Positions 8,476 to 18,114 of a stretch of 64,000 nucleotides of DNA are shown one piece after another. Origin of the DNA: Burkholderia humptydooensis (GTDB lineage: Bacteria > Pseudomonadota > Gammaproteobacteria > Burkholderiales > Burkholderiaceae); contig NZ_CP013380.1 of the NCBI RefSeq assembly GCF_001513745.1, positions 1,116,001 through 1,180,000 on the forward strand, read 5' to 3'. The notes beneath the pieces were generated by a model, which was not told the DNA's origin, searched no databases, and saw only the letters and a program-made list of their open reading frames with translations. Position 1 is the stretch's first letter; every line of letters begins with the position of its first letter. Made by a program: the position numbers and the translations under genes.

Positions 8476-11178
8476 TCAGGCGAGCGCCTTCTCGACGATC
8501 TCCCGCACGTCGCGCGACTGCGCGTTCGCGGCGACGCGTTCGAGCGCGTCGCGCATCCTGTCGCGCAGCGCCGGCGTGAAGCGGCGCCACAGCTCGAGCG
8601 CGCGCGCGAGCCGCGCGGCGACCTGCGGATTGAGCGCGTCGAGCGCGAGCACCTGGTCGGCCCAGAATGCATAGCCCGAGCCGTCGGCCGCATGGAACTG
8701 CGCGGGATTCGCCGAGCAGAAGCCGAAGATCAGCGAGCGCGCGCGGTTCGGATTCTTCAGGTTGAACGCCGGATGCGCGAGCAGCCTGCGCACGAGGTCG
8801 AGCGTCGGATGCTCGGGCGTGCCGCGCCGCGTCGCCTGCATCGAGAACCACTTGTCGATCACGAGCGCTTCCTTCTCGAAGCGGCGATAGAAATCGTCGA
8901 GCGCGCGATCGGCGTCGCGCGCGGCGTCGGCCGACGCGGTCGCCGCCGACAGCAGCGCGACGAGCGCGGACGCGCGGTCCGTCATGTTGTTCGAGGCGTC
9001 GTATTGCGCGGTGGCGAGACGGATCGCGTCGGCCGGCTCGTCGAGCTCGGCGAGGTAGGCGAGCGCGAGGTTCTTCAGCGCGCGGCGGCCCGCGTCGTCG
9101 GGCGTCGGCGTATACGCGCCAGGCGTCTGATGGCGCTCGTAGACCGCGAGCCAGTCGGCGGCGAGCGCGGTCGCGAGCTGGCGGCGCACGAACTGGCGCG
9201 CGCGATGGACGGCGGCCGGATCGGCTTGCGTCATCTGGTCGGCGAGATAGGCCTCCGACGGCAGCGTGAGCGCGAGCTCGCGGAACGCGGGCGACAGCGT
9301 GTCGTCCGTCAGCACGCGCCTGAACGCGGCGACGAACGCGTCGTCGAGCGCGAGCGGCTGCTGCGCGGCCGCGCGCGCGGCGAGCGTGAGCAGCGCGCGC
9401 GTCGCGAGGCGCTGGCCCGCCTCCCAGCGGTTGAACGGATCGCTGTCGTGCGCGAGCAGGAATGCGAGCTCGTCGTCGCGGTAGTCGTATTCGGCGATCA
9501 CGGGCGCCGAGAAATTGCGCAGCAGCGACGGCAGCGGCGCTTCGTCGATGTCGGCGAACGTGAACGTCGTCTCGGTCTCGGTCAGCTCGAGCACGCGCGT
9601 CGTGCCCGACGCGGCCGCTTCGCCGTCGAGGCGCAGCGGCAGGTCGCGGCCGTCGGCGCCGATCAGGCCGATCGCGAACGGGATCAGGAGCGGCCCCTCC
9701 TGCGTGTCGCGCGCGGCGGGCGAGGTGTCGCCGTAGCCTTGCCGCAGCGTCACCGCGTAGCGTTTCGCGGCGGCGTCGTGAGCGGTGCGAACCGTCACGC
9801 GCGGGGTGCCCGCCTGGCTGTACCAGCGCTCGAACAGCGCGAGATCGCGGCCGTTCGCGTCGGCCATCGCGTGGCGGAAGTCGTCGCACGTGACGGCTTG
9901 TCCGTCATGACGCCGGAAGTACAGGTCCATCCCCTTGCGGAAGCCGTCGCGGCCGAACAGCGTCTGGTACATCCGCACGACTTCCGCGCCTTTCTCGTAG
10001 ACGGTCATCGTGTAGAAGTTGTTGATCTCGACGTAGCTCTCGGGCCGCACCGGATGCGCCATCGGGCCCGCGTCCTCGGCGAACTGAAGCTGGCGCAGCA
10101 CGCGCACGTCCTCGATGCGCTTGACCGCGCGCGCGGCGTCGTCGTCTTCGGCGCCCGCCGACATGTCGGCCGAGAATTCCTGGTCGCGGAACACGGTGAG
10201 GCCTTCCTTCAGGCTCAACTGGAACCAGTCGCGGCAGGTCACGCGGTTGCCCGTCCAGTTGTGGAAATACTCGTGGCCGACGACCGATTCGACGTTCGCG
10301 AAGTCGACGTCGGTCGCCGTCTCCGGATTCGCGAGCACGTACTTCGTGTTGAAGATGTTGAGCCCCTTGTTTTCCATCGCGCCCATGTTGAAGTCGCCGA
10401 CGGCGACGATCATGAAGCGGTCGAGATCGAGTTCGAGGCCGAAGCGCCGTTCGTCCCAGCGGATCGAATGGATCAGCGAATCCATCGCGTGGCGGGTCTT
10501 GTCGAGATCCTGCGGCTCGACCCACACCTGAAGGAGCTTGTCCTTGCCGCTCGCCGATTTGATCGTCTCCTCGAGCTTGACGAGCGTGCCCGCGACGAGC
10601 GCGAACAGATAGCTCGGCTTCCTGAACGGGTCTTCCCACTTCGCGAAGTGGCGGCTGTTCGGCAGATCGCCGGAATCGACGAGATTGCCGTTCGACAGCA
10701 GCACCGGATACGCGGCCTTGTCGGCGCGCAGCGTGGCCGTGTACGACGCCATCACGTCCGGACGGTCGACGAAGTAGGTGATGCGCCGGAAGCCTTCCGC
10801 CTCGCACTGCGTGAAGAAGTTGCCGCTCGATACGTACAGGCCCGAGAGCGTCGTGTTCGATTCGGGCGCGCACGCGCTCTCGATCGTCAGCTCGAACGCG
10901 TCGGGCACGTTCTCGACGGCGAGGCCATGCTCGTGCACGCGCACCGCGTCGTACGGCTTGCCGTCGAGACGCGCGCCGGCGAACACGAGCGCCTCGCCCA
11001 TCAGCTCGAAGTGCGGCGCGGGCGCGGCGTCCGGGTTGCGGCGCACGCGCATCGTGTTCTTGACGATCGTGCGCGCCGGCTCGAGATCGAACTCGAGCGC
11101 GACGGTATCGATCAGGAACGCAGGCGGCGTGTAGTCGCTGCGGCGGATCACGGCGGAGGGAGCGGCGATGTCGGACAT
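8476..11178 (-). CDS. pepN: aminopeptidase N (M1 family)
   Basis: 900 residues, slightly longer than E. coli PepN. Zinc metallo-aminopeptidase that removes N-terminal residues in cytosolic peptide turnover. The exopeptidase motif GAMENKG and the zinc site HEYFHNWTGNR followed by LKEGLTVFRDQEF (third ligand Glu) are intact in the middle third. The C-terminal helical domain is complete. The start at 11178 (MSDIAAPSAVIRRSDY) gives the usual PepN N-terminus; the frame is open upstream but without similarity. Convergent with metE. Confidence 0.96.
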   Translation of the reverse strand: MSDIAAPSAVIRRSDYTPPAFLIDTVALEFDLEPARTIVKNTMRVRRNPDAAPAPHFELMGEALVFAGARLDGKPYDAVRVHEHGLAVENVPDAFELTIESACAPESNTTLSGLYVSSGNFFTQCEAEGFRRITYFVDRPDVMASYTATLRADKAAYPVLLSNGNLVDSGDLPNSRHFAKWEDPFRKPSYLFALVAGTLVKLEETIKSASGKDKLLQVWVEPQDLDKTRHAMDSLIHSIRWDERRFGLELDLDRFMIVAVGDFNMGAMENKGLNIFNTKYVLANPETATDVDFANVESVVGHEYFHNWTGNRVTCRDWFQLSLKEGLTVFRDQEFSADMSAGAEDDDAARAVKRIEDVRVLRQLQFAEDAGPMAHPVRPESYVEINNFYTMTVYEKGAEVVRMYQTLFGRDGFRKGMDLYFRRHDGQAVTCDDFRHAMADANGRDLALFERWYSQAGTPRVTVRTAHDAAAKRYAVTLRQGYGDTSPAARDTQEGPLLIPFAIGLIGADGRDLPLRLDGEAAASGTTRVLELTETETTFTFADIDEAPLPSLLRNFSAPVIAEYDYRDDELAFLLAHDSDPFNRWEAGQRLATRALLTLAARAAAQQPLALDDAFVAAFRRVLTDDTLSPAFRELALTLPSEAYLADQMTQADPAAVHRARQFVRRQLATALAADWLAVYERHQTPGAYTPTPDDAGRRALKNLALAYLAELDEPADAIRLATAQYDASNNMTDRASALVALLSAATASADAARDADRALDDFYRRFEKEALVIDKWFSMQATRRGTPEHPTLDLVRRLLAHPAFNLKNPNRARSLIFGFCSANPAQFHAADGSGYAFWADQVLALDALNPQVAARLARALELWRRFTPALRDRMRDALERVAANAQSRDVREIVEKALA

Positions 11179-11397
11179 GGCGATCGTGGGCGTAGGAAAA
11201 GTATGGACACGCGCCGGGCGGGCGGCGCGGCGGCAAGGGCCCATTGTACAAAGCCTTTGCGCAAGGCGCGCGGGACGAACTTTTCGGCGGCGCGGGCGGT
11301 CTTCGTCATATCGGCGCGGCGTCGGCGCGACGGCGTATGATCCGGTCATCGCGCCGCCCGGCCAGCCCGCGCGGCGCCATTGACCCAGAGGACGAAC

Positions 11398-12102
11398 ATG
11401 AAACGCATTTCCTTCATCCGCGGCACGGCGCTCGTCGCGGGCGCCCTGATCGTGCTGCTGTCCGGCTGCACGTCCTACGTCACGACGCAGGTCACGGCAT
11501 TCTCGAACTGGAGCGGCAACGACGCGACGCGCACCTACGCGTTCGCGCGGACCGCCGAGCAGCAGAACAGCCTCGAGCAGTCGACCTATGAGCAGATCGT
11601 CGGCAACGAGTTGTCGACCTATTCGTTCAAGCGCGTGCCGACGAAGGACGCGCGCTATCTCGTCCGGCTCGCGTACGGCATCAAGAGCGACTGGGTGTCG
11701 GTGCCTCAGCCCGTCTACTACGACCCGTGGTTCGGCCCCGGCCCGTACTGGCGCGGCGGCCCGTGGGGGCCATACGGTCCGTGGGGACCGTTTCCAGCGG
11801 GCTACGTGAATCAGAGCTACCAGATTTTCCAGCGCTCGCTCGAGATCCGGATCACCGAGCGCGCGACGGGCACGGAGGTCTATAACGTCGCCGCGCGCAA
11901 CGCGGGCGAAGGCTCGTCGCTGCTGCAGGCGATGCCGTATCTCGCCCGCGCGGCGCTCGCCGACTTCCCGCTCGGCAACGGCACCGTGCGCGCGGTGCGC
12001 CTGCCCGTCGACAAGAACGGCGCGCCCGCGCCGATGCCGTCGAACGAGCGCGCGGTGCCGGCCGCGCCCGCATCCGGCGCAGCCGTCGCGCCGGCGCGTT
12101 GA
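11398..12102 (+). CDS. DUF4136-type lipoprotein
   Basis: 234 residues. Lipoprotein signal peptide with lipobox LLSGC (Cys near residue 24), so anchored to a membrane from the periplasmic side. A middle Gly/Pro/Trp/Tyr-rich run (WFGPGPYWRGGPWGPYGPWG) and the flanking strands resemble the DUF4136 family of small Burkholderia lipoproteins. The last 40 residues are Ala/Pro-rich. Start chosen at 11398 because AGAGGA precedes it and the signal peptide begins there. Role unknown. Confidence 0.75.
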   Translation: MKRISFIRGTALVAGALIVLLSGCTSYVTTQVTAFSNWSGNDATRTYAFARTAEQQNSLEQSTYEQIVGNELSTYSFKRVPTKDARYLVRLAYGIKSDWVSVPQPVYYDPWFGPGPYWRGGPWGPYGPWGPFPAGYVNQSYQIFQRSLEIRITERATGTEVYNVAARNAGEGSSLLQAMPYLARAALADFPLGNGTVRAVRLPVDKNGAPAPMPSNERAVPAAPASGAAVAPAR

Positions 12103-12121
12103 AACGGCGAGCCGACGAATC

Positions 12122-12137
12122 GGCGAGCCGGCTCGCC
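12122..12137. repeat. 16-bp perfect GC palindrome
   Basis: GGCGAGCCGGCTCGCC at 12122-12137, 20 bases after the lipoprotein stop. It could form a hairpin ending that transcript but lacks a U-tract. The remaining bases to 12343 hold only low-complexity GTTGCCGC repeats and no gene. Confidence 0.5.
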
Positions 12138-12343
12138 GGCGCAGTGAAAGGGGAGCCGGGAAAAAGGCGAAGCGGCGAACCCGTGAAACGGCGCGATGCC
12201 GAACCGGGCGCCACGCCGGTTCGACAGCCGGCCGTCAGTTGCCGCGGCTGTTGCCGCTGTTGCCGCAGCCGCCGTGACGAGCGGCTGCGATGCGCGGGGC
12301 GCGCGAACGTCTCGACGGCGGGCCGGCAGTTCCCTTCGCGCCG

Positions 12344-12916
12344 TCATACGTCGCCGTGGATGAACGCGAGCGCGCCGAGCACGATGAACAGCACGGCCGC
12401 GATGCCGTGAACGAGCTTCGTCGGCAGCCGGTGCGCGAAGCGGTCGCCGAGCAGGATCGCCGGCACGTTCGCGAGCATCATCCCGAACGTCGTGCCGGCG
12501 ACGACGCCCACGTAATCCTGGAAGCGCGCGGCGAGCGCGACGGTCGCGATCTGCGTCTTGTCGCCCATTTCCGCGAGGAAGAACGCGACGAACGTCGCGC
12601 CGAACACGCCGAGCCGCGAGCGGTTCGCGTTCGCCTCGTCGGCGTCGAGCTTGTCCGGCACGAGGGTCCACAAGCCCATCCCGATGAACGAGATCGCGAG
12701 CGCCCAGCGCATCACCGTCGGCGTCAGATAGACGCCGAGCCACTCGCCGAGCGCGCCGGCGAAGCCGTGGTTGATCAGGGTCGCGGCGAGGACGCCGGCG
12801 ATGATCGGCAGCGGCTTGCGGTAACGTGCGGCGAGGACGAGGGAGAGCAGTTGGGTCTTGTCGCCGATTTCGGCGAGGGCGATGGCGCCCGTCGAGATCA
12901 GGAAGGCTTCAGTCAC
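12344..12916 (-). CDS. UPF0016/GDT1 family manganese exporter (MneA-like)
   Basis: 190 residues, about six membrane helices arranged as two homologous halves, each with the family's signature E-x-G-D-K-T (AEIGDKTQ near residue 15 and AEMGDKTQ near residue 115). Members such as Vibrio MneA and yeast Gdt1 export Mn2+ (or Ca2+/Mn2+). Start is a GTG at 12916. The 5' leader carries a yybP-ykoY manganese riboswitch, which strongly supports Mn2+ export as the role. Confidence 0.9.
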   Translation of the reverse strand: MTEAFLISTGAIALAEIGDKTQLLSLVLAARYRKPLPIIAGVLAATLINHGFAGALGEWLGVYLTPTVMRWALAISFIGMGLWTLVPDKLDADEANANRSRLGVFGATFVAFFLAEMGDKTQIATVALAARFQDYVGVVAGTTFGMMLANVPAILLGDRFAHRLPTKLVHGIAAVLFIVLGALAFIHGDV

Positions 12917-12995
12917 GGAACGAATATCCCAGGGCCAGGTTGAACGCGAGCGACGATTCGCCGCGCGCCGGGCCCATCTGCGGCGTGCGGTGAAC

Positions 12996-13125
12996 CATCG
13001 GTCTCGCCAGGCCCTGCGGGCTGCGTCCGCCATGGCCGCGACGGCCAAGTCTGTTGACGGACGCCCCCGTCACGAGCGCGCCGGGCGGCGTCGGCTCGAG
13101 CGGAGCGGCTACTCCCCAATGAGGA
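12996..13125 (-). promoter_or_regulatory. yybP-ykoY manganese riboswitch
   Basis: The minus-strand leader of the exporter has the hallmark 5' element GGGGAGTAGCC (13118-13108), the GTCAACA segment (13058-13052) and the 3' element TGGCGAGACC (13009-13000), in the order and spacing of the proteobacterial yybP-ykoY motif seen upstream of mntP and alx. The aptamer folds into two coaxial arms and switches the downstream gene on when Mn2+ is high. A -10-like TAGAAT lies at 13135-13130, just upstream of the aptamer. Boundaries are approximate. Confidence 0.9.
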
Positions 13126-13223
13126 GCGGATTCTAGCACGCCTTTTTTGCACGAAGGGGGCGATTGTTGCGATCCACCTGCCGCCTGCCGCGCCGGGCCG
13201 CGGTCCCGGCGGCCTTCGCGCGC

Positions 13224-14534
13224 TCAGCCCGCGTCGGCGGCGTCGCGCCGGTGCACGCAGCGGCCCGCCGCATACGTGCGATAGACCGCGCGATCGTCGC
13301 CGAGCAGCGCGAGCGCGAACAGCAGCTCCTCGAGCGATTCCGCGCGCGCTGTGCGGCGCGCGAGCAGCGGCGTCGCGGCCGGATCGAGCACGACGAAGTC
13401 CGCCTCCGCGCGCGGCGCGAGCGTGCCGATCGTCTCCGCGAGGTCGAGCGCGTGCGCGGCGCCTGCCGTCGCGAGCCAGAACATTCGCGTCGCGCTCAGA
13501 TGATGGCCCGTCATCCGCGCGATCTTGTGCGCCTCGTTCATCGTCTGCAGCATCGAGAACGACGTGCCGCCGCCGACGTCGGTCGCGAGCGTGACGGCCA
13601 TCTGCCGCGCGTTCGCGCGATCGAAGTCGAACAGGCCGCTGCCGAGGAACAGGTTCGACGTCGGGCAGTGCGCGGCGATCGCGCCCGTTTCGGCGAAGCG
13701 CCGGCGATCGTCGTCGTCGAGATGGATGCAGTGGCCGTAGACCGCGCGTCGGCGCAGCAGGCCGTAATGATCGTAGACGTCGAGATAGCTGCGCCGCTCG
13801 GGGAACAGCTCGGCCGCCCAGCGGATCTCGTCGAGATTCTCCGCGACATGGCTCTGGATGAACACGTCCGGATGAAGCTTCGCGAGCGCGCCGCACGCTT
13901 CGAGCTGCTCGGGCGTCGACGTCGGCGCGAAGCGCGGCGTGAGCGCGTACGATTGCCGGCCGCGGCCGTGCCAGCGGGCGATCAGCTCGGCGCTGTCGTC
14001 GTAGCCCGATTGCGCGGTGTCGCGCAGGAACTCGGGGCAGTGGCGGTCCATCAGCACCTTGCCCGCGACCATTCGCAGGCCGCGCGCGTCGCTCGCGTCG
14101 AAGAACGCGTCGGCCGACTGCTTGTGCACCGTGCAGTAGACGAGCGCCGTCGTCGTGCCGCACGCGAGCAGGGTGTCGAGGAAAAACTCGGCGATGTCGC
14201 GCGCGTGCGCGGAATCGGCGAAGCGCCGCTCGGTCGGGAACGTGTAGCGGTCGAGCCACGGCAGCAAGCCCGGCGCCGGCGACGCGATCATTTCGGTCTG
14301 CGGATAATGGACGTGCGTGTCGATGAAGCCGGGCACGATCAGCTTGTCGCGCATCTCGACGAGCGTCGCGTCGGGGGCGAGACGCGGCGCGAGCGCCGCA
14401 TGGGCGCCCGCCGCGACGACGCGTCCGCCGTCGACGATCAGGAGGCCGTCTTCGTCGTACGCGATCGCATCGTCCGATTGCGCGGGATCGCCGTCGAACC
14501 TCAGCAGGCGGGCGCGGAAAGCGGTTTGAGTCAT
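13224..14534 (-). CDS. guaD: guanine deaminase
   Basis: 436 residues, amidohydrolase fold. Converts guanine to xanthine. Metal site: HVH at residues 74-76 in VPGFIDTHVHYPQTE, then a later His in GHCIHLDDDD, and the Asp in LATDVGGGTSFS. PTSNLFLGSG is typical of GuaD. It is the last gene of a minus-strand purine cluster (xdhC, deaminase, permease, guaD) with only 25 bases to the permease, so the two are probably one operon. Confidence 0.95.
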   Translation of the reverse strand: MTQTAFRARLLRFDGDPAQSDDAIAYDEDGLLIVDGGRVVAAGAHAALAPRLAPDATLVEMRDKLIVPGFIDTHVHYPQTEMIASPAPGLLPWLDRYTFPTERRFADSAHARDIAEFFLDTLLACGTTTALVYCTVHKQSADAFFDASDARGLRMVAGKVLMDRHCPEFLRDTAQSGYDDSAELIARWHGRGRQSYALTPRFAPTSTPEQLEACGALAKLHPDVFIQSHVAENLDEIRWAAELFPERRSYLDVYDHYGLLRRRAVYGHCIHLDDDDRRRFAETGAIAAHCPTSNLFLGSGLFDFDRANARQMAVTLATDVGGGTSFSMLQTMNEAHKIARMTGHHLSATRMFWLATAGAAHALDLAETIGTLAPRAEADFVVLDPAATPLLARRTARAESLEELLFALALLGDDRAVYRTYAAGRCVHRRDAADAG

Positions 14535-14559
14535 CGTTTGGAATCCGTATCGATTGAAA

Positions 14560-15936
14560 TCAGAGCTGCGCGACGAGCAGCACCGACAGCGCGGCGACCA
14601 CCCACATCGCGGGCTTCACGTCGCGGCGGCGGCCGGTGAAGAGCTTCAGCACGACGAACGCGAGAAAACCGTATGCGATGCCTTCGGTGATCGAGTACGT
14701 GAGCGGAATCAGGATCATCGCGAGGAACGCGGGGATCGCCTCGTCGAAGCGGTGCCATTCGATCTTCGTGATCGATTCCATCATGAACACGCCGACGAGC
14801 ACGAGCGCGGGCGCCGTCGCGATCGCGGGCACGAGCGACAGGAGCGGCGACAGGAACAGGAACGGCACGAAGCACAAGCCCGCGATCACCGCGACAAGCC
14901 CCGTGCGGCCGCCCGCCGAGATGCCGGCCGCCGATTCGATGTACGCGTTCGCGGGGCTCGTGCCGAGCGGCGCCGACACGACGGCCGAGAACGCGTCGAC
15001 GATCATCGACTGGCGGATGTTGCGCGGATTGCCGCCGGCATCGCGCAGGTTGCCCGCCTCCGAGATCGCCATGAAGGTCGACAGTGCGTCGAAGAACGCG
15101 GTGAACAGCATCACGAAGATGAACGGCCAGTACGCGAACTTCAGCGAACCGAGCAGATCGAGCTGGCCGAGCGCCGAGAAGTCCGGCGCGGCGACGAAGC
15201 CGTTCCAGTTGACGAGCGTCTTCGTCGCGATCGCGGCGGGCCAGTACGCGCTGCCGTCGCCCCACACACGGCCAATCGGGATCGCGAGCAGCGTCGTCGC
15301 GACGATGCCGAGCATCAGCGCGCCCGTCACGCGGCGCACGACGAGCACGGTCGTGATCGCGAGGCCGGCGAGAAACGTGACGATCACCGGATTGAGCGAC
15401 GTCGCATGGACGATCGTCACCGGGTCGCCTACGATGAACTTCGCGTTCACGAGCCCGATCAGGCTGATGAACAGGCCGATGCCGCACGACACCGCGTGCC
15501 GCAGGCTGGCCGGAATCGCGTCGACGACGAGCTTGCGCGCGTTGAACGCGGCGAGCGTCGCGAACAGCACGCCCGCCCAGAACACGCAGCCGAGCGCGGT
15601 CTGCCAGGGCATCTTGCCGCCGTGGACCATCACGAACGTGAAGAGCGCGTTCATGCCCATGCCAGGCGCGACGAGCACCGGATTGCGCGCGTACAGGCCC
15701 ATTGCGCAACTGCCGAGGAAGCTGACGATCACGGTCGCCGTCAGCGCGGCCGGAAACGGCACGCCCGCCTGCGACAGGATGCCGGGATTCACGACGATGA
15801 TGTACATCGCGGTCAGGAACGTCGTCACGCCGGCGACGATCTCGGTGCGCAGCCGCGAGCCGGACTCGCGGATGCCGAAATGGCGCTCGAGCGCCGAGCG
15901 TTTCGCGGGCGCGGCGGTGCCTTGATAGATGTCCAT
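14560..15936 (-). CDS. NCS2 purine permease (hypoxanthine/guanine or adenine type)
   Basis: 458 residues with 12-14 hydrophobic segments. N-terminal RLRTEIVAGVTTFLTAMYII and NPGILSQAG, MGMNALFTF and the C-terminal FxEAIPAFLAMILIPLTYSI region identify the AzgA/GhxP-like branch of NCS2 proton-coupled purine transporters. Its neighbours deaminate guanine and adenine/adenosine, consistent with purine uptake for salvage or as nitrogen source. Substrate cannot be narrowed further from the sequence. Confidence 0.92.
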   Translation of the reverse strand: MDIYQGTAAPAKRSALERHFGIRESGSRLRTEIVAGVTTFLTAMYIIVVNPGILSQAGVPFPAALTATVIVSFLGSCAMGLYARNPVLVAPGMGMNALFTFVMVHGGKMPWQTALGCVFWAGVLFATLAAFNARKLVVDAIPASLRHAVSCGIGLFISLIGLVNAKFIVGDPVTIVHATSLNPVIVTFLAGLAITTVLVVRRVTGALMLGIVATTLLAIPIGRVWGDGSAYWPAAIATKTLVNWNGFVAAPDFSALGQLDLLGSLKFAYWPFIFVMLFTAFFDALSTFMAISEAGNLRDAGGNPRNIRQSMIVDAFSAVVSAPLGTSPANAYIESAAGISAGGRTGLVAVIAGLCFVPFLFLSPLLSLVPAIATAPALVLVGVFMMESITKIEWHRFDEAIPAFLAMILIPLTYSITEGIAYGFLAFVVLKLFTGRRRDVKPAMWVVAALSVLLVAQL

Positions 15937-16003
15937 CGTTAAGCTCTCCTCAGAGTCTCGCGTCGGGCGCGCCGCGTCGCAGCGCGCGCGCGTCGTGCGG
16001 CTG

Positions 16004-17029
16004 TCAGGCCGCGTGCCAGTGCGCGTCGAGCTTCGCGATCAGCGCCGCGCGTTCGTCGGCGCTCACGAACGACGCTTCGAAGCCGTTCCTGATCACCGTG
16101 TAGACGTCGGCCTCGCCAAGCTGCAGCGCGTCGACGGTCGCGAAGTAGTTTTCGTTGACGTAGCCGCCGAAATACGCGGGATCGTCGGAGTTGATCGTCA
16201 CCGCGACGCCGCGATCGAGCAGCGCCTTCAGCGTGTGCTTCGTCAGGTCGTCGAACACACGGAGCTTCAGGTTCGACAGCGGACAGACGGTGAGCGCGAT
16301 CTTCTCGCCGGCGAGGCGCGCGACGAGCGCCGCGTCCTCCGCGCTGCGCACGCCGTGATCGACGCGATCGACCTTCAGCACGTCGAGCGCTTGCGTGACG
16401 TATTCGGGCGGGCCTTCCTCGCCCGCGTGCGCGACGAGCTTCAGGCCCCGCTCGCGCGCCTTCGCGAACACGCGCGCGAACTTCGACGGCGGATTGCCGC
16501 GCTCGGACGAATCGAGGCCGACGCCGACGAGGCGCTGCGCGTAGCGCTCGAAGAGGGGCAGTGCCGCCTCGAATGTCGCGAGCGCGTCTTCCTCGGACAG
16601 GTGGCGCAGGAAGCACAGGATCAGCTTGCTCGAGAAGCCGCGCGCTTGCGCATCGGCGAGCGCGCGATCGATGCCGGCGACGACCGTCTCGATCGGCACG
16701 CCGCGCTCGGTGTGCGTCTGCGGATCGAAGAAGATCTCCGCGTGCGCGACGTGATCGGCGAGCGCGCGCTCGACGTACTCGGCCGTCATGTCGTAGAAAT
16801 CCTGCTCGGTGAGGAGCACGCTTGCGCCTGCGTAATAGATGTCGAGGAACGACTGCAGATCGGTGAACGCGTACGCGGCGCGCAGCGCGTCGATCGATTC
16901 GTACGCGAGCTTCACGCCGTTGCGCTGCGCGAGCTTGAAGATCAGTTCGGGCTCGAGCGAGCCTTCGATGTGGATGTGCAGTTCGGCCTTCGGCGCGCGG
17001 GCGATCTTGTCTTTGAATGTCGGGGTCAT
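16004..17029 (-). CDS. add: Add-family deaminase, probably adenine deaminase
   Basis: 341 residues. Zinc site HIHIEGSLEP (His18, His20), a third His in HAGEEG and NSDDPAYFGGY near the end. Family members deaminate adenosine or adenine. The phrase DPAYFGGYVNENY is, as I recall, typical of the adenine-deaminase branch (as in Pseudomonas PA0148) rather than adenosine deaminases, which usually read DPxxFGTTL. The start at 17029 gives the standard N-terminus; the longer frame upstream is unrelated. In line with guaD and the purine permease. Confidence 0.9.
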   Translation of the reverse strand: MTPTFKDKIARAPKAELHIHIEGSLEPELIFKLAQRNGVKLAYESIDALRAAYAFTDLQSFLDIYYAGASVLLTEQDFYDMTAEYVERALADHVAHAEIFFDPQTHTERGVPIETVVAGIDRALADAQARGFSSKLILCFLRHLSEEDALATFEAALPLFERYAQRLVGVGLDSSERGNPPSKFARVFAKARERGLKLVAHAGEEGPPEYVTQALDVLKVDRVDHGVRSAEDAALVARLAGEKIALTVCPLSNLKLRVFDDLTKHTLKALLDRGVAVTINSDDPAYFGGYVNENYFATVDALQLGEADVYTVIRNGFEASFVSADERAALIAKLDAHWHAA

Positions 17030-17070
17030 TGTGGTGTCGGTGGTCGTATCCTGGTTTGAATGATGGCGAT

Positions 17071-18114
17071 TCAGCACGCGCTTGCGCCGGGTGGCGAAGG
17101 CGACGCGGCCGCACGCTCGTTCGCGCGGCGCGCGTCGACGGTCTGCAGGATCTGCGCGGCGACGGCGATCGCGATCGCCTCGGGCGCCTTGTCGACGATG
17201 CCGGGCACGCCGACCGGGCATTGCATCCGCGCGATCTGCAGCGGATCGATGCCGCGCGCGGCGAGCCGGTGCTCGAACTGCATCCGCTTCGTGCGCGAGC
17301 CGATCATGCCGAAGTACGCGTAGTCGCCGCGCGCGAGAATCCGGTGCGCGAGCTCGAGATCGCGGGCGTGATTGTGCGTCATCACGACGAAGTACGCACC
17401 GGGCGGCGCTTCATCGACCGCTTCGTCGGGCGCGTCGTTCGCGTCGAGCGACAGGTTGCGGATGCCCGCGAGCGCGTCGGGCGGCGGGAATTGCGCGTCG
17501 CGTTCGTCGACCCAGCGCACGTGGCAGGGCAGCGTGCCGAGCACGCGCACGAGCGCCGCGCCGACGTGCCCCGCGCCGAACAGCACGACCGAAAACGTGT
17601 GCGGCGCGATCGTCTCGGTTAGCAGCGGCGCGTCGCCCATCTCCCACAACAGGCAGTCGGTGCGCGCGGCGTTCGGCCCCGACCCCGGTTCGGGCTCGCT
17701 CAGCATCACCGCGTCGGGGACGGGGCCGAACGACACGCTGCGCACGGTTGGCGCGCCCGCCGCCGTGCGCTTCGCGAGCGACGTGATCCAGCCGAGATCG
17801 GCGATGTCGAGCCGCTCGAATGCGAGCACGACCGCGCCGCCGCAGCATTGGCCGAGGCTCGGACCGAGCGCGAGCCGTTCGAGCCGGCGTGCGTGCGGCG
17901 TGTGCGCGCCTTCCTTCAGCAATTGTCGAGCGATCTCGATCGCCTTCCATTCGAGATGGCCGCCGCCGATCGTGTGGCGCGCGGCCTCGCGCGTGACGAG
18001 CATCTTCGTGCCCGCGTCGCGCGGCGCGGAGCCGTCGACGCGCGCGACCGTCACGAGGACGGCCGCGTCGCCGCGGGCGAGCAGATGCTGCAGGTCGGTG
18101 AGCCAGGTTTCCAT
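17071..18114 (-). CDS. xdhC: xanthine dehydrogenase accessory protein XdhC
   Basis: 347 residues. XdhC binds molybdenum cofactor and inserts its sulfurated form into xanthine dehydrogenase. Two domains: an N-terminal CoxI-type domain with GSAPRDAGTKMLV, GGGHLEWKAI and SLGQCCGGAV, and a C-terminal Rossmann domain beginning VVLFGAGHVGAAL and ending with CPVGVPGI. AGGAG lies ten bases before the ATG at 18114. The structural genes xdhA/xdhB, often upstream, are not in the window; the 540 bases upstream hold no recognisable gene. Confidence 0.93.
   Translation of the reverse strand: METWLTDLQHLLARGDAAVLVTVARVDGSAPRDAGTKMLVTREAARHTIGGGHLEWKAIEIARQLLKEGAHTPHARRLERLALGPSLGQCCGGAVVLAFERLDIADLGWITSLAKRTAAGAPTVRSVSFGPVPDAVMLSEPEPGSGPNAARTDCLLWEMGDAPLLTETIAPHTFSVVLFGAGHVGAALVRVLGTLPCHVRWVDERDAQFPPPDALAGIRNLSLDANDAPDEAVDEAPPGAYFVVMTHNHARDLELAHRILARGDYAYFGMIGSRTKRMQFEHRLAARGIDPLQIARMQCPVGVPGIVDKAPEAIAIAVAAQILQTVDARRANERAAASPSPPGASAC

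Noticed and set aside
8692..11340. Long plus-strand open frame opposite pepN
   Set aside because: It is a mirror of the GC-rich codon pattern of pepN, Arg/Val/Glu-rich with no family motif; a shadow.
12103..12343. Short frames after the lipoprotein gene
   Set aside because: Low-complexity GTTGCCGC repeats, no start context.
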